The notes under the pieces: model-generated | Database searches by the model: none | What the model saw: only the letters and a program-made list of their open reading frames with translations | What the model was told of the DNA's origin: nothing | NCBI GenBank assembly: GCA_030433075.1 | Contig: JAUILI010000012.1 | Location: 1-48,387 of the forward strand | DNA from: Gammaproteobacteria bacterium | GTDB taxonomy: Bacteria; Pseudomonadota; Gammaproteobacteria; Pseudomonadales; Azotimanducaceae | Reading direction: 5' to 3' | Length of the DNA: 48,387 nt | Part shown: positions 5,611 through 12,822 of the stretch, piece after piece | Position numbering within the stretch: the first letter of the stretch is position 1 | Layout of the letters: every line of letters starts with the position of its first letter | Position numbers and translations under genes: made by a program

Positions 5611-7359
5611 TTAGGACGCCGCTTTCTGCTCCGCAAGGTAGGCCCGCCAGCCACCGAAGGCGCTGATATCCCGGCCGCCTTCGGCGCCGAAGGCTTCGCA
5701 AATAAAGCCCTTCACCTCCCGGCCGTCGGCCAGGGGGACGGTGCCGAGGCCTAGGGGGGAGGGAATTTTTTCGAGGAGCTGCCCCACTCCGGCGTAGGGG
5801 AGATGCCAGAGCTCCACGGCGATGGCCGCGCCCTTGGTCTCCCGTACCATGCCCGGGCGCTCCGGGGGGCCGCCGGGCAGGTGGCAGAAGCGATAGAGCG
5901 GCGCGCTTTCCGTAGCCTCCAGGAAAATCCCCCCGAGGCTTTGCAGCTGCCCATTCAAGGGCAGCCCGGACATGTGGGCGCCACACACGGCAATGGTGAG
6001 TCCAGGATCCCGATCCGCCCAGAGGCGCGCCGCGGCGCCGGTCCACTGGGCCGCCAGGGCCAGGAGGGCCGCATCTTCCCCCTCGGGCCGAGCCAGGGTA
6101 ATCCCAAAGGGCAGCCCCGCCTCCGTGTGCCCCGTGGGCACGGCCAGGCCGCAGTAGCCCAGCAAGTTCATAAAGTTCGTCCAGGTGCCCAAGCGCGAAT
6201 TCAAACCCACGGGGTCGGCAGCGGCTTCCTCCTGGGTGTAAAGGCCCGGGACGGTGGGGAGCAGCATGGCCTCCGTATCCGCGATGGCGCCGGCCAGGGC
6301 ATGCCCAAGGGTTTTGAGCTTGGCGAAGGCGGCGAAGGCCTCCGTCGCCTTAAAGGCCGCGGCGGGTTCAACGATGGTGCGGGTCACGGGAAAGAGCGTC
6401 TCCGGTGCGCCTTCAAGAATCGGCGCCACGACGGCATAGCGCTCGGCCACCCAGGGCCCCTCGTAAAGGAGCCGCCCGGCCGCAAGCAGGGGCTCAGCGT
6501 CAAAGGGCACAAGCTCAAAGCCCGCTGCCTCCGCCTGGGCCAGCGCCTCATCCCATAGGGGGAGGCTATAGGCCCCATCCAAGGCCACCTGGTCCCGCAG
6601 GGGCACGGCGAGGCGCCCCCGCCCGGCGCCCGGCACGGAGCGAAGGCCCAGGGGCCACGGCTGCTGGGTGGTATCGGCAGAATCATAGGTACTCGCCACC
6701 TCCGCCACTGCGCTCAGGGTCTCTAGGTCCGGCGCAAAAATGCTGACGCAATCCAGGCTCTCGCAGGCCGGCACCACCCCCTTCGTGCTCAAGAGTCCCC
6801 GGGAGGGCTTAAGGCCGTAAAGGCCATTAAAGGCCGCGGGCACGCGCCCAGACCCGGCGGTGTCCGTCCCTAGGGAGAAGGCCACGTGGCCCCGACCAAG
6901 CGCCACGGCGGACCCGGAGCTTGAGCCGCCGCTGAGGTAGGCGGGATCCACGCTATTCAAGCAAGGGCCAGAGAAGGCGCGGGTGCCCACAAGCCCCGTC
7001 GCGAATTGATCCAGATGGGTCTTCCCCAGGGGAATGGCGCCGGCATCAATGAGCGCCTGCACCACCGGCGCCGACGCGGAAGGGGTATAGGCAAAGGCCT
7101 CGCAGCCCGCGGTGGTGGGAAGTCCTGCCACATCGATGTTGTCCTTCACCGCAAAGGGCACGCCCCAAAGCGGGCCCCGGGGGCGGGTTTCCAGCGCCTC
7201 CAGATAGGCCTCCAGCTGCGCCTCGGAGAGCACCGTAATCCAGGCGTTAAAGGACCGGTCCTCGGCAATGCGCGCCAGGCAATCGGTGAGGAGGGTCCGG
7301 GGCGCGACCCCCGCAGCATAGGCCCGGGAAACAGCCGCTAGAGAAAGACGTTCAGCCAT
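5611..7359 (-). CDS. atzF: allophanate hydrolase
   Basis: This 582-aa amidase-signature enzyme hydrolyses allophanate to ammonia and CO2. The catalytic triad is visible: Lys72 in FAVKDNID, the cis-Ser in the GGSSSGS loop (145-150) and nucleophile Ser170 in GTDTAGSGRVP. After the amidase domain (to about residue 450) it has the extra C-terminal domain that separates allophanate hydrolases from other amidases, beginning around VCGAHMSGLPLNGQL and including LWHLP. Its ATG overlaps the Rieske stop by 8 bp, so the two are translationally coupled. With the carboxylase and the DUF1989 pair across the divergent promoter it forms the full route from guanidine (or urea) to ammonia. Length matches the family. 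Confidence 0.95.
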   Translation of the reverse strand: MAERLSLAAVSRAYAAGVAPRTLLTDCLARIAEDRSFNAWITVLSEAQLEAYLEALETRPRGPLWGVPFAVKDNIDVAGLPTTAGCEAFAYTPSASAPVVQALIDAGAIPLGKTHLDQFATGLVGTRAFSGPCLNSVDPAYLSGGSSSGSAVALGRGHVAFSLGTDTAGSGRVPAAFNGLYGLKPSRGLLSTKGVVPACESLDCVSIFAPDLETLSAVAEVASTYDSADTTQQPWPLGLRSVPGAGRGRLAVPLRDQVALDGAYSLPLWDEALAQAEAAGFELVPFDAEPLLAAGRLLYEGPWVAERYAVVAPILEGAPETLFPVTRTIVEPAAAFKATEAFAAFAKLKTLGHALAGAIADTEAMLLPTVPGLYTQEEAAADPVGLNSRLGTWTNFMNLLGYCGLAVPTGHTEAGLPFGITLARPEGEDAALLALAAQWTGAAARLWADRDPGLTIAVCGAHMSGLPLNGQLQSLGGIFLEATESAPLYRFCHLPGGPPERPGMVRETKGAAIAVELWHLPYAGVGQLLEKIPSPLGLGTVPLADGREVKGFICEAFGAEGGRDISAFGGWRAYLAEQKAAS

Positions 7360-8464
7360 GGGGGATCGACTCCAGAAGGGACGCTGGGGCCAGCGCCGTC
7401 AGCAGATGATGGTGAAAGTGGGCGATGGCCGCCTCCCAGGGCTGAGCCAGGGGGCCGGGGCGAAAGCGGTCTCCGGCCATGGCACGCTGGAGGCCCTCGA
7501 TCATGACGATGTCCTCGTCCTTCGTGATGGCATTAAAGGCTGCCATGGTTTCCCGAGGGTCCCCGCCGGGAACGCCGTAGAGCGCCAGCTCCAGCACCGT
7601 TTCCCCGGGGCCCTGAGGGACAAGCTTTCCGGTCATGAAAAAGCGCTCACCGGAGAACAGCAAAAGATTGGGAAAGAGGTAGTGGGCCCCGATGCCCTTC
7701 AGGGCCGGGTCGGCGCCGACCAGGCTGGGGAGAGGGGCCAGGGTTTCGTCCACGCCCCCAAAGCCCGCCGCCTCTGCCTCCTCGCGGCGAGATTCAAAGG
7801 ACAGCCAGTGCGGGCCCGCCTGGGTAATCTGTCCCCGAGGATGGTCGAAGGCCCCAAGGGTGTTTTCGTGCAAATGCCAAAGGTGCAGCCAATCCACGTG
7901 GTTTTCCACGTAGAGCTTCCAGTTCGCGGCGAAGGGGACCCGTTCCTCATGAAGCAGGGATAGGGTTCCCGGGGCGAAGGGCTCAAGGGCCGGCGCCGTT
8001 CCCGCCAGGGCCGCCCCCAAAGTCTGCGCAGGCTCGGGGTCCGGGTGGGCGAAGAGCAGGCCATGCCATTCCCCCACGGCGGCAGGGAAAAGGCCCAGCG
8101 CGTCCCGGTCTAAATCCGGAAAGGCTTCCCCCTGGGGAACGCCGCGCAGGTGCCCATCTAAGCCAAAGCTCCAGCGATGATAGGGACAGGTCAGGGACGC
8201 GCAGCGCCCGGATCCTTCCTTTAGGGGCGCGCCACGGTGGCGACAAAGATTATGAAAAGCGCGTAGCACGCCGCGTTGATCCCGCACCAGCACCAGGCTA
8301 TCGAGCCCCACCTGCACCACGCGAAAGGACCCCGGGGCCTCGAGCGCCGACGCGTGAGCGACGAAATTCCAATGGGCCCCAAAAACCCAGCGCTGTTCCG
8401 CGGCGAACCAGCGGTCTTCGCGAAAGGCCTCGGGCGGCAGGGCATAAACGGGGGCCGTAGCCAT
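7352..8464 (-). CDS. Rieske non-heme iron oxygenase, alpha subunit
   Basis: This is a ring-hydroxylating-oxygenase-type terminal oxygenase, 370 aa from the ATG at 8464; a longer frame to 8521 has no better start. The Rieske [2Fe-2S] site is C74-x-H76 and C93-x2-H96 with 16 residues between. The mononuclear iron site lies in NWKLYVEN followed by D191, H194 and H199. The catalytic domain then continues to the C-terminus (SRPBCC fold). The family includes aromatic dioxygenases and N-demethylases such as GbcA. It is the first gene of the leftward unit and is coupled to atzF by overlap, so it belongs with the guanidine carboxylase system. No reductase or ferredoxin gene is nearby; it must borrow one. 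I infer N-dealkylation or hydroxylation of a substituted guanidine or urea, but the substrate is not shown by sequence. Confidence 0.92.
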   Translation of the reverse strand: MATAPVYALPPEAFREDRWFAAEQRWVFGAHWNFVAHASALEAPGSFRVVQVGLDSLVLVRDQRGVLRAFHNLCRHRGAPLKEGSGRCASLTCPYHRWSFGLDGHLRGVPQGEAFPDLDRDALGLFPAAVGEWHGLLFAHPDPEPAQTLGAALAGTAPALEPFAPGTLSLLHEERVPFAANWKLYVENHVDWLHLWHLHENTLGAFDHPRGQITQAGPHWLSFESRREEAEAAGFGGVDETLAPLPSLVGADPALKGIGAHYLFPNLLLFSGERFFMTGKLVPQGPGETVLELALYGVPGGDPRETMAAFNAITKDEDIVMIEGLQRAMAGDRFRPGPLAQPWEAAIAHFHHHLLTALAPASLLESIPHG

Positions 8465-8540
8465 GGAGAAACTCGCTTCTCTTCGAATGGGCGGCGAAAA
8501 ACATCGGCAGGTCTGAAGCAAGGACCGTTCCGCTTATCCC

Positions 8541-8558
8541 AAGCACGGGTGGCGCCGA
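8541..8558 (-). promoter_or_regulatory. weak sigma-54-like promoter for the Rieske/atzF unit
   Basis: On the minus strand CGGCGCCACCCGTGCTT keeps the invariant GG (8556-8555) and GC (8544-8543) with exactly 10 bp between. The -24 element departs from TGGCA (CGGCG). It would start transcription about 68 bp before the ATG at 8464. Much weaker than the rightward one, and could be chance. Confidence 0.3.
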
Positions 8559-8598
8559 GGGTCTGAATAGGCGGATCAGCGAGTCTTGCTCGCTAGCC

Positions 8599-8613
8599 GC
8601 ACTGAATTAGCGC
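8599..8613 (+). promoter_or_regulatory. NtrC-like dyad in the divergent promoter region
   Basis: GCACT-GAATT-AGCGC fits the NtrC enhancer layout GCACY-N5-RGTGC with one mismatch in the right half. It lies about 130 bp before the predicted rightward sigma-54 start and about 75 bp before the weaker leftward one, so a single enhancer could serve both. The 12-mer CTGAATTAGCGC recurs in front of the TonB receptor gene at 21538-21549. Two further AGCGC-containing units (near 8633 and 8673) and the inverted pair GCAGCG (8614-8619)/CGCTGC (8636-8641) lie beside it. Confidence 0.45.
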
Positions 8614-8709
8614 GCAGCGGTGGAGGGAAAAAGCGCGCTGCACAACCGAAGGGCATGGGGAGCGAACCGTTTTAGCGCACGCCCCCCAAGCGCCGGGGCG
8701 AAGGAAAAC

Positions 8710-8727
8710 TTGGCAAAGCCCTTGCTT
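8710..8727 (+). promoter_or_regulatory. sigma-54 promoter for the rightward ABC/carboxylase operon
   Basis: TTGGCAAAGCCCTTGCTT has the -24 TGGCA and -12 TTGCT elements, with GG at 8712-8713 and GC at 8724-8725 separated by exactly 10 bp. Transcription would start near 8737, leaving a leader of about 37 nt before the ATG at 8774. This points to RpoN-dependent, probably NtrC-activated, expression under nitrogen limitation. Confidence 0.75.
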
Positions 8728-8773
8728 AGTTCCCTTGGCTAAATTTCCTGCGCTCCGCCAAAGGTGCCTCACC

Positions 8774-9856
8774 ATGCGATACGCCGCCCGCTTTCTGTCC
8801 CGACGCCCGCGCCTTCGCGGCGCCCTTACCGCCGCGGCGCTTCTGCTACTGACGCCCTGGGGCCTGGCGGAGGATCGCCCCAGCTTTCGCCTCGCCTGGT
8901 CCATCTACGTGGGCTGGGCCCCCTGGGACTACGCCGAACAAACGGGAATTTTGAAGAAGTGGGCCGATCGCTACGGCATCAATATTGAGCTGGTGCAGGT
9001 CAACGACTACATCGAATCCATTAACCAGTACACCGCCGGGCAGTTCGACGCCGTCACCGCCACCAACATGGACATCCTTACCATTGCCGCCGCCAGCGGC
9101 GTGGAAAGCACCGCCGTCATCGTAGGGGATTACTCCGATGGCAACGACGGCATCATCCTTCGCAAGGGCCAGACCCTCGCCGATATCGAGGGCGAACGGG
9201 TCCATCTTGTTGAGCTCTCCGTGTCCCACTACCTGCTCGCCCGGGCCCTGGAGGGCCTTGGCCTCCGGGAACAGGACGTGGAGATCGTCAATATGGCCGA
9301 GGCCGACCTGGTCGCCGCCTGGGCCGGCGGGACCGTGCCCGCCGTGGTGACCTGGAATCCCATGCTTATGCAGCTGAAAGATCAGCCTGATACGGCGCTG
9401 GTCTTCGACTCCAGCACCCTTCCGGGGGAAATCCTCGATCTCACCGTAGCCAAAAGCGCAGTGCTGGAGGCGCACCCGGAGTTCGGCCGCGCGCTGGCCG
9501 GCGCGTGGTACGAAACCCTCGCCCATCTGCAATCGGAGCAGCGGGGGGAGGCCGTGGCTGCCATGGCCGCGGTGACGGGCACGGACAGCGAAAGCTTCGA
9601 GCGCCAGCTGGCCACCACCCACCTCTTTGCCACCCCCGCGGAAGCGCTGAGTTTTGTGCGCAGTGATGCGCCGCGAAAAATCATGCAGTCCGTCGCGGAG
9701 TTCAGCTGGTCCCACGGCCTCTACGGACCCTTCGCTCCGGATCCGGGCTTTGTCGGCATGACCTTCGGGGATGGTTCGACCTGGGGCGATAGCAGCAACG
9801 TGCAGCTGCACTTTTCCCCGGCCTTCATGGCCGAGGCTGCGGAGGCCGGCCTCTAG
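8774..9856 (+). CDS. ABC transporter periplasmic binding protein (urea carboxylase-region type)
   Basis: This 360-aa substrate-binding protein starts at the ATG at 8774 (AAGGTG ten bases upstream); the frame extends to 8735 but that start would precede or straddle the transcription start. A signal peptide of about 32 residues (twin Arg stretch, LTAAALLLLTPWGLA) ends before EDRPSF. The mature protein has the NMT1/SsuA-like fold seen in nitrate/taurine importers: a YVGWAPWDYAE strand near the start, GQFDAVTATNMD and VPAVVTWNPML. It matches the binding protein conserved beside urea/guanidine carboxylase genes and is followed within 11 bp by its permease. It should present guanidine or a derivative to the inner-membrane transporter. 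Confidence 0.9.
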   Translation: MRYAARFLSRRPRLRGALTAAALLLLTPWGLAEDRPSFRLAWSIYVGWAPWDYAEQTGILKKWADRYGINIELVQVNDYIESINQYTAGQFDAVTATNMDILTIAAASGVESTAVIVGDYSDGNDGIILRKGQTLADIEGERVHLVELSVSHYLLARALEGLGLREQDVEIVNMAEADLVAAWAGGTVPAVVTWNPMLMQLKDQPDTALVFDSSTLPGEILDLTVAKSAVLEAHPEFGRALAGAWYETLAHLQSEQRGEAVAAMAAVTGTDSESFERQLATTHLFATPAEALSFVRSDAPRKIMQSVAEFSWSHGLYGPFAPDPGFVGMTFGDGSTWGDSSNVQLHFSPAFMAEAAEAGL

Positions 9857-9867
9857 CCCCCCTCGCC

Positions 9868-10689
9868 ATGCGCCGCTTGCTGAACCTCCAGCCCCGCCGC
9901 CCCCTTCGCCTTGCGCTTTTTTTGGCGCCGGTGGCGGCGTTGCTCGTGACCTACCTCGCCTTCTCTGACGCGCGGCTGGCAGAAAATCCGCAGGATCGGC
10001 TCCTACCCGCCTTTTCCACCATGGGCGATACGTTACTGCGCATGGCCACGGAGCCGGATCGGCGCTCCGGCGATTTGCTGTTCTGGCTAGACACGGGCGT
10101 CAGCCTTCAGCGCTTGGCCCTGGGCGTCGGCCTTGGAGCCCTCACGGCCCTGGTGCTTGGGGTCGCCTCCGGTCTGATCCCCCTCGCCGGGGCCAGCCTG
10201 TCGCCCCTGCTGGCCATCGTTGCCATGGTGCCACCCCTGGCCATCCTTCCGATCCTGCTCATTGCCTTTGGGGTGGGCGAGCTGGCGAAGGTCATGCTCA
10301 TTGCCATTGGCGTTGCGCCCTTTATTGCACGGGAGCTCGAGGGGCGAGTGCGCGAATTGCCCCGGGAGCAGCTGATTAAGGCGCAAACCTTGGGCGCCGG
10401 CACTTGGCTGACTCTGTGGTATGTCGTGCTGCCGCAAATATTGCCCAGACTGTTTGATGCAATCCGCCTATCCCTCGGCGCAGCTTGGCTCTTTCTCATT
10501 GCCGCCGAAGCCATCGCTTCGACGGAGGGGCTCGGCTACCGCATCTTCCTCATGCGCCGCTACCTCGCCATGGACCTCATCCTCCCCTACGTCGCCTGGA
10601 TGACAGGCCTTGCCTGGTTCCTCGATTACGCCCTCCGGGTGCTCAACCGTCGGCTCTTTCCCTGGTACGGCGCCGAGGCGGGGCGATGA
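9868..10689 (+). CDS. ABC transporter permease (SsuC/TauC type)
   Basis: This 273-aa inner-membrane permease has about six helices. It begins with a hydrophobic segment LALFLAPVAALLVTYLAF and carries the EAA-type cytoplasmic loop in QLIKAQTLGAGTWLTLWYVVLPQILPRL, with the conserved G seen in the binding-protein-dependent transport family. It belongs to the nitrate/sulfonate/taurine branch. The gene lies 11 bp after the binding protein and overlaps the ATPase gene by ATGA at 10686-10689. Its job is to form the channel for the guanidine-like substrate; as a homodimer it would pair with two copies of the ATPase. Confidence 0.92.
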   Translation: MRRLLNLQPRRPLRLALFLAPVAALLVTYLAFSDARLAENPQDRLLPAFSTMGDTLLRMATEPDRRSGDLLFWLDTGVSLQRLALGVGLGALTALVLGVASGLIPLAGASLSPLLAIVAMVPPLAILPILLIAFGVGELAKVMLIAIGVAPFIARELEGRVRELPREQLIKAQTLGAGTWLTLWYVVLPQILPRLFDAIRLSLGAAWLFLIAAEAIASTEGLGYRIFLMRRYLAMDLILPYVAWMTGLAWFLDYALRVLNRRLFPWYGAEAGR

Positions 10690-11447
10690 GCGAACTGGCT
10701 CTCAAAAACGTGGGCATGCGCTACGGCGACACGGTAGTGCTCGAGCGCCTGAATCTGACCCTCGACCCGGGTACCTTCTGCGCCGTGGTGGGCGCCAGCG
10801 GGGCCGGGAAAAGCACCTTTCTGAAACTGCTGCTGAGCGAACTGACGCCGACGGAGGGCTCCATCACCCTAGGCGGCCGCCCCCTCCCCCAGGAACCGGG
10901 CCCGGAGCGCGGCGTGGTTTATCAGCGCTATTCCGTCTTTCCCCATCTCACGGCCCTAGAAAACGTTTGCTTTGGCCTTGAACGCATCCAGGGCGACCCC
11001 CTGTTCGGACGCACCTGGGGCGCCAAGCGCCGCGCCCTCCGCGCGGAAGCCCGGGAGCTGCTAGAAGCGGTAGGCCTCACCGCTGCCGCGGAGCGCTACC
11101 CCGGGGCCCTGTCCGGCGGGATGCAGCAGCGCCTGGCCCTCGCCCAAACCCTTGCCCTGAAGCCCGAGCTGCTCCTTTTGGATGAACCCTTTGGCGCTCT
11201 GGATCCGGGGAACAAGCAGGCCGCCCACGCGTTGCTCCAACAGCTCTGGGCCGAGCGCGGCATGACCGTGGTGATGGTCACTCACGATCTCAGCGAGGCC
11301 TTCACCCTGGGCACCCGGGTGCTGGTGCTCGACAAGGTGCGGGAGGACCCGCACAACCCGGAGCGCTTCGGCGCGTCGATTACCTACGACCTCCCCGTGG
11401 ACCGCAGCGCCCCGCCCGGGGCCGCTTCGATCCCGCACGCCTCCTAG
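10686..11447 (+). CDS. ABC transporter ATP-binding protein (SsuB/TauB type)
   Basis: This 253-aa ATPase is complete: Walker A GASGAGKST, Q-loop in VYQRYSVFPHLT, signature LSGGMQQRLALAQ, Walker B LLLLDEPFGALD and H-loop MVTHDLSEAF. It has a tail of about 40 residues after the switch His that is longer than the core domain needs. The start is the ATG overlapping the permease stop. It completes the importer that opens the rightward operon; only the ATP-binding subunit contacts the permease loop in the cytoplasm. The family (nitrate/taurine/sulfonate) and the neighbours indicate uptake of a small nitrogen compound. Confidence 0.93.
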   Translation: MSELALKNVGMRYGDTVVLERLNLTLDPGTFCAVVGASGAGKSTFLKLLLSELTPTEGSITLGGRPLPQEPGPERGVVYQRYSVFPHLTALENVCFGLERIQGDPLFGRTWGAKRRALRAEARELLEAVGLTAAAERYPGALSGGMQQRLALAQTLALKPELLLLDEPFGALDPGNKQAAHALLQQLWAERGMTVVMVTHDLSEAFTLGTRVLVLDKVREDPHNPERFGASITYDLPVDRSAPPGAASIPHAS

Positions 11448-11455
11448 GAGCCCCC

Positions 11456-12196
11456 ATGCCATCGAACGCCTTCTTGCTTGAGGAACGCATCCCCGCGGGA
11501 TGCCATCACGCGCTACTACTGAAACGCGGCTACGCTCTACGCCTGACCGATCTCTCCGGTGACGGCAATGTGGGCTTGCTCGCCTTCAACGCCGACGAGC
11601 GCAGCGAACGCTACAACATGGCGGATACGCTTAAAGCTCAACACACCCACAAGCTGGCCCTGGGCAACGTGCTCTACTCCGATATGGGGCGGCCCCTGCT
11701 CTCCATCATGGGGGACAGCTTCGGCTGGCACGACACCATCTGCGGCACCACCAACGCCGCCATGATCGAGGCCACCTACGGCCTAAACGATTTTCAGCTG
11801 GCGCGGAATGGCTACTACCGAAACGGCCGGGATGGGTTCCTCATGGAGCTCGGGCGCTGGGGCCTCGGCCGCCGGGACCTCGTGCCCAACGCTAACTTCT
11901 TCAGCACGGTCACCGTGGACGATGAGGGCAACATCGCCCTCTCCGAGGCTAGCTATCAGCCTGGCGCCTGGGTTGAGCTCCGCGCCGAATTGAACGTTCT
12001 CGTGATCCTCAGCACCGCGCCCCACCCCCTCCGGGAGGGGCCTGCCTACCCCGAAGGCGAAATCGAAGCGGGGGTGTTCTGGGCCGGCGAAGTACCGGCC
12101 ACTGACCTATGCCGCACCGCCTGCGGCGAGAACCAGCGGGGCTTCGAGAACGCCGAAGCCTGGTTTGCCCTACCGGATGGAGGCCCGAAGGCATGA
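11456..12196 (+). CDS. DUF1989 protein, carboxyguanidine deiminase subunit (urea carboxylase-associated protein)
   Basis: This 246-aa DUF1989 protein is one of the two subunits found next to urea/guanidine carboxylases (CgdA/CgdB type). The pair is known to deiminate carboxyguanidine to allophanate and ammonia. A candidate metal site is H92 and C96 in [11 protein letters not shown], with further cysteines C219 and C223 in [10 protein letters not shown]. The start at 11456 follows AGGAG by five bases and is 8 bp after the ATPase. Its stop overlaps the second DUF1989 gene by ATGA, so the two subunits are co-translated. I have not assigned A or B. Confidence 0.88.
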   Translation: MPSNAFLLEERIPAGCHHALLLKRGYALRLTDLSGDGNVGLLAFNADERSERYNMADTLKAQHTHKLALGNVLYSDMGRPLLSIMGDSFGWHDTICGTTNAAMIEATYGLNDFQLARNGYYRNGRDGFLMELGRWGLGRRDLVPNANFFSTVTVDDEGNIALSEASYQPGAWVELRAELNVLVILSTAPHPLREGPAYPEGEIEAGVFWAGEVPATDLCRTACGENQRGFENAEAWFALPDGGPKA

Positions 12197-12807
12197 GCAC
12201 GCTACTGCGACAGGAAACGATTCGCGCCGGCGATCCCTTCATGGCCCGCATCAACGCGGGGCAGCGGGTGCGCCTCGTGGACACGGAAGGCAATGAAGCC
12301 GTCGACACCTTCTTCTTCAACGCCGAGGACCCGCGAGAGCGCTACTCCGCCGTGGATACGGTGCGGCGCCAGCGCAACGTTTACCTCACGACGGGAACGG
12401 AGCTGGTCTCCAACGAAGATCGCACCCTGCTCACCATCGTCGACGACACCTGCGGTCGCCACGACACCCTGGGCGGGGCCTGCGCCTCGGAAAGCAACAC
12501 CGTTCGCTATGCCCACGACCGAAAATTCATGCACTCCTGCCGGGACAATTTTCTGCTGGCGCTGCTGAACTGGAACGAGGATTTCAGCAAGCGGGACCTG
12601 GGGCCGAACATCAACTTCTTCATGAACGTTCCCCTATCGGCGGACGGCGGCCTGCGCTTTGCGGACGGCATTTCTGGCCCGGGGAAGTACGTGGAGCTGG
12701 TGGCCCACATGGATGTGCTCATCCTGATCTCCAACTGCCCTCAATTGAATAATCCCTGCAGCGGCTTTAACCCCACCCCCGTGGAGTTTCTGCTCTGGGA
12801 CGCCTAG
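12193..12807 (+). CDS. DUF1989 protein, second carboxyguanidine deiminase subunit
   Basis: This 204-aa paralogue of the preceding gene starts at the ATG overlapping its stop. It keeps the DUF1989 core: C87 and H90 in [13 protein letters not shown]97 in ACASESN, and NCPQLNNPC (C182, C189) near the C-terminus. Cysteines at 97, 116 and 189 add to the candidate zinc ligands. The two DUF1989 proteins would form a heteromer that removes one imino nitrogen from carboxyguanidine. The carboxylase gene follows 15 bp later. Older annotations call it urea carboxylase-associated protein; that name predates the guanidine work. Confidence 0.88.
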   Translation: MSTLLRQETIRAGDPFMARINAGQRVRLVDTEGNEAVDTFFFNAEDPRERYSAVDTVRRQRNVYLTTGTELVSNEDRTLLTIVDDTCGRHDTLGGACASESNTVRYAHDRKFMHSCRDNFLLALLNWNEDFSKRDLGPNINFFMNVPLSADGGLRFADGISGPGKYVELVAHMDVLILISNCPQLNNPCSGFNPTPVEFLLWDA

Positions 12808-12822
12808 CGCGGAGCCTCTCCT

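Larger units (their letters stand above)
8465..8773. other. 309-bp divergent intergenic region of the nitrogen island
   Basis: It holds the two sigma-54-like promoters, the NtrC-like dyad and several AGCGC repeats, but no open reading frame I can support. I looked on both strands for the ykkC (guanidine-I) consensus, for tandem ACGR-loop hairpins (guanidine-II) and for an obvious guanidine-III pseudoknot and found none. Confidence 0.5.

Noticed and set aside
8465-8773. Possible guanidine riboswitch (ykkC, mini-ykkC or class III) upstream of the carboxylase operon
   Set aside because: Neither strand shows the ykkC core, paired ACGR-loop hairpins or a class III pseudoknot by eye. ACGG occurrences are not flanked by complementary arms.
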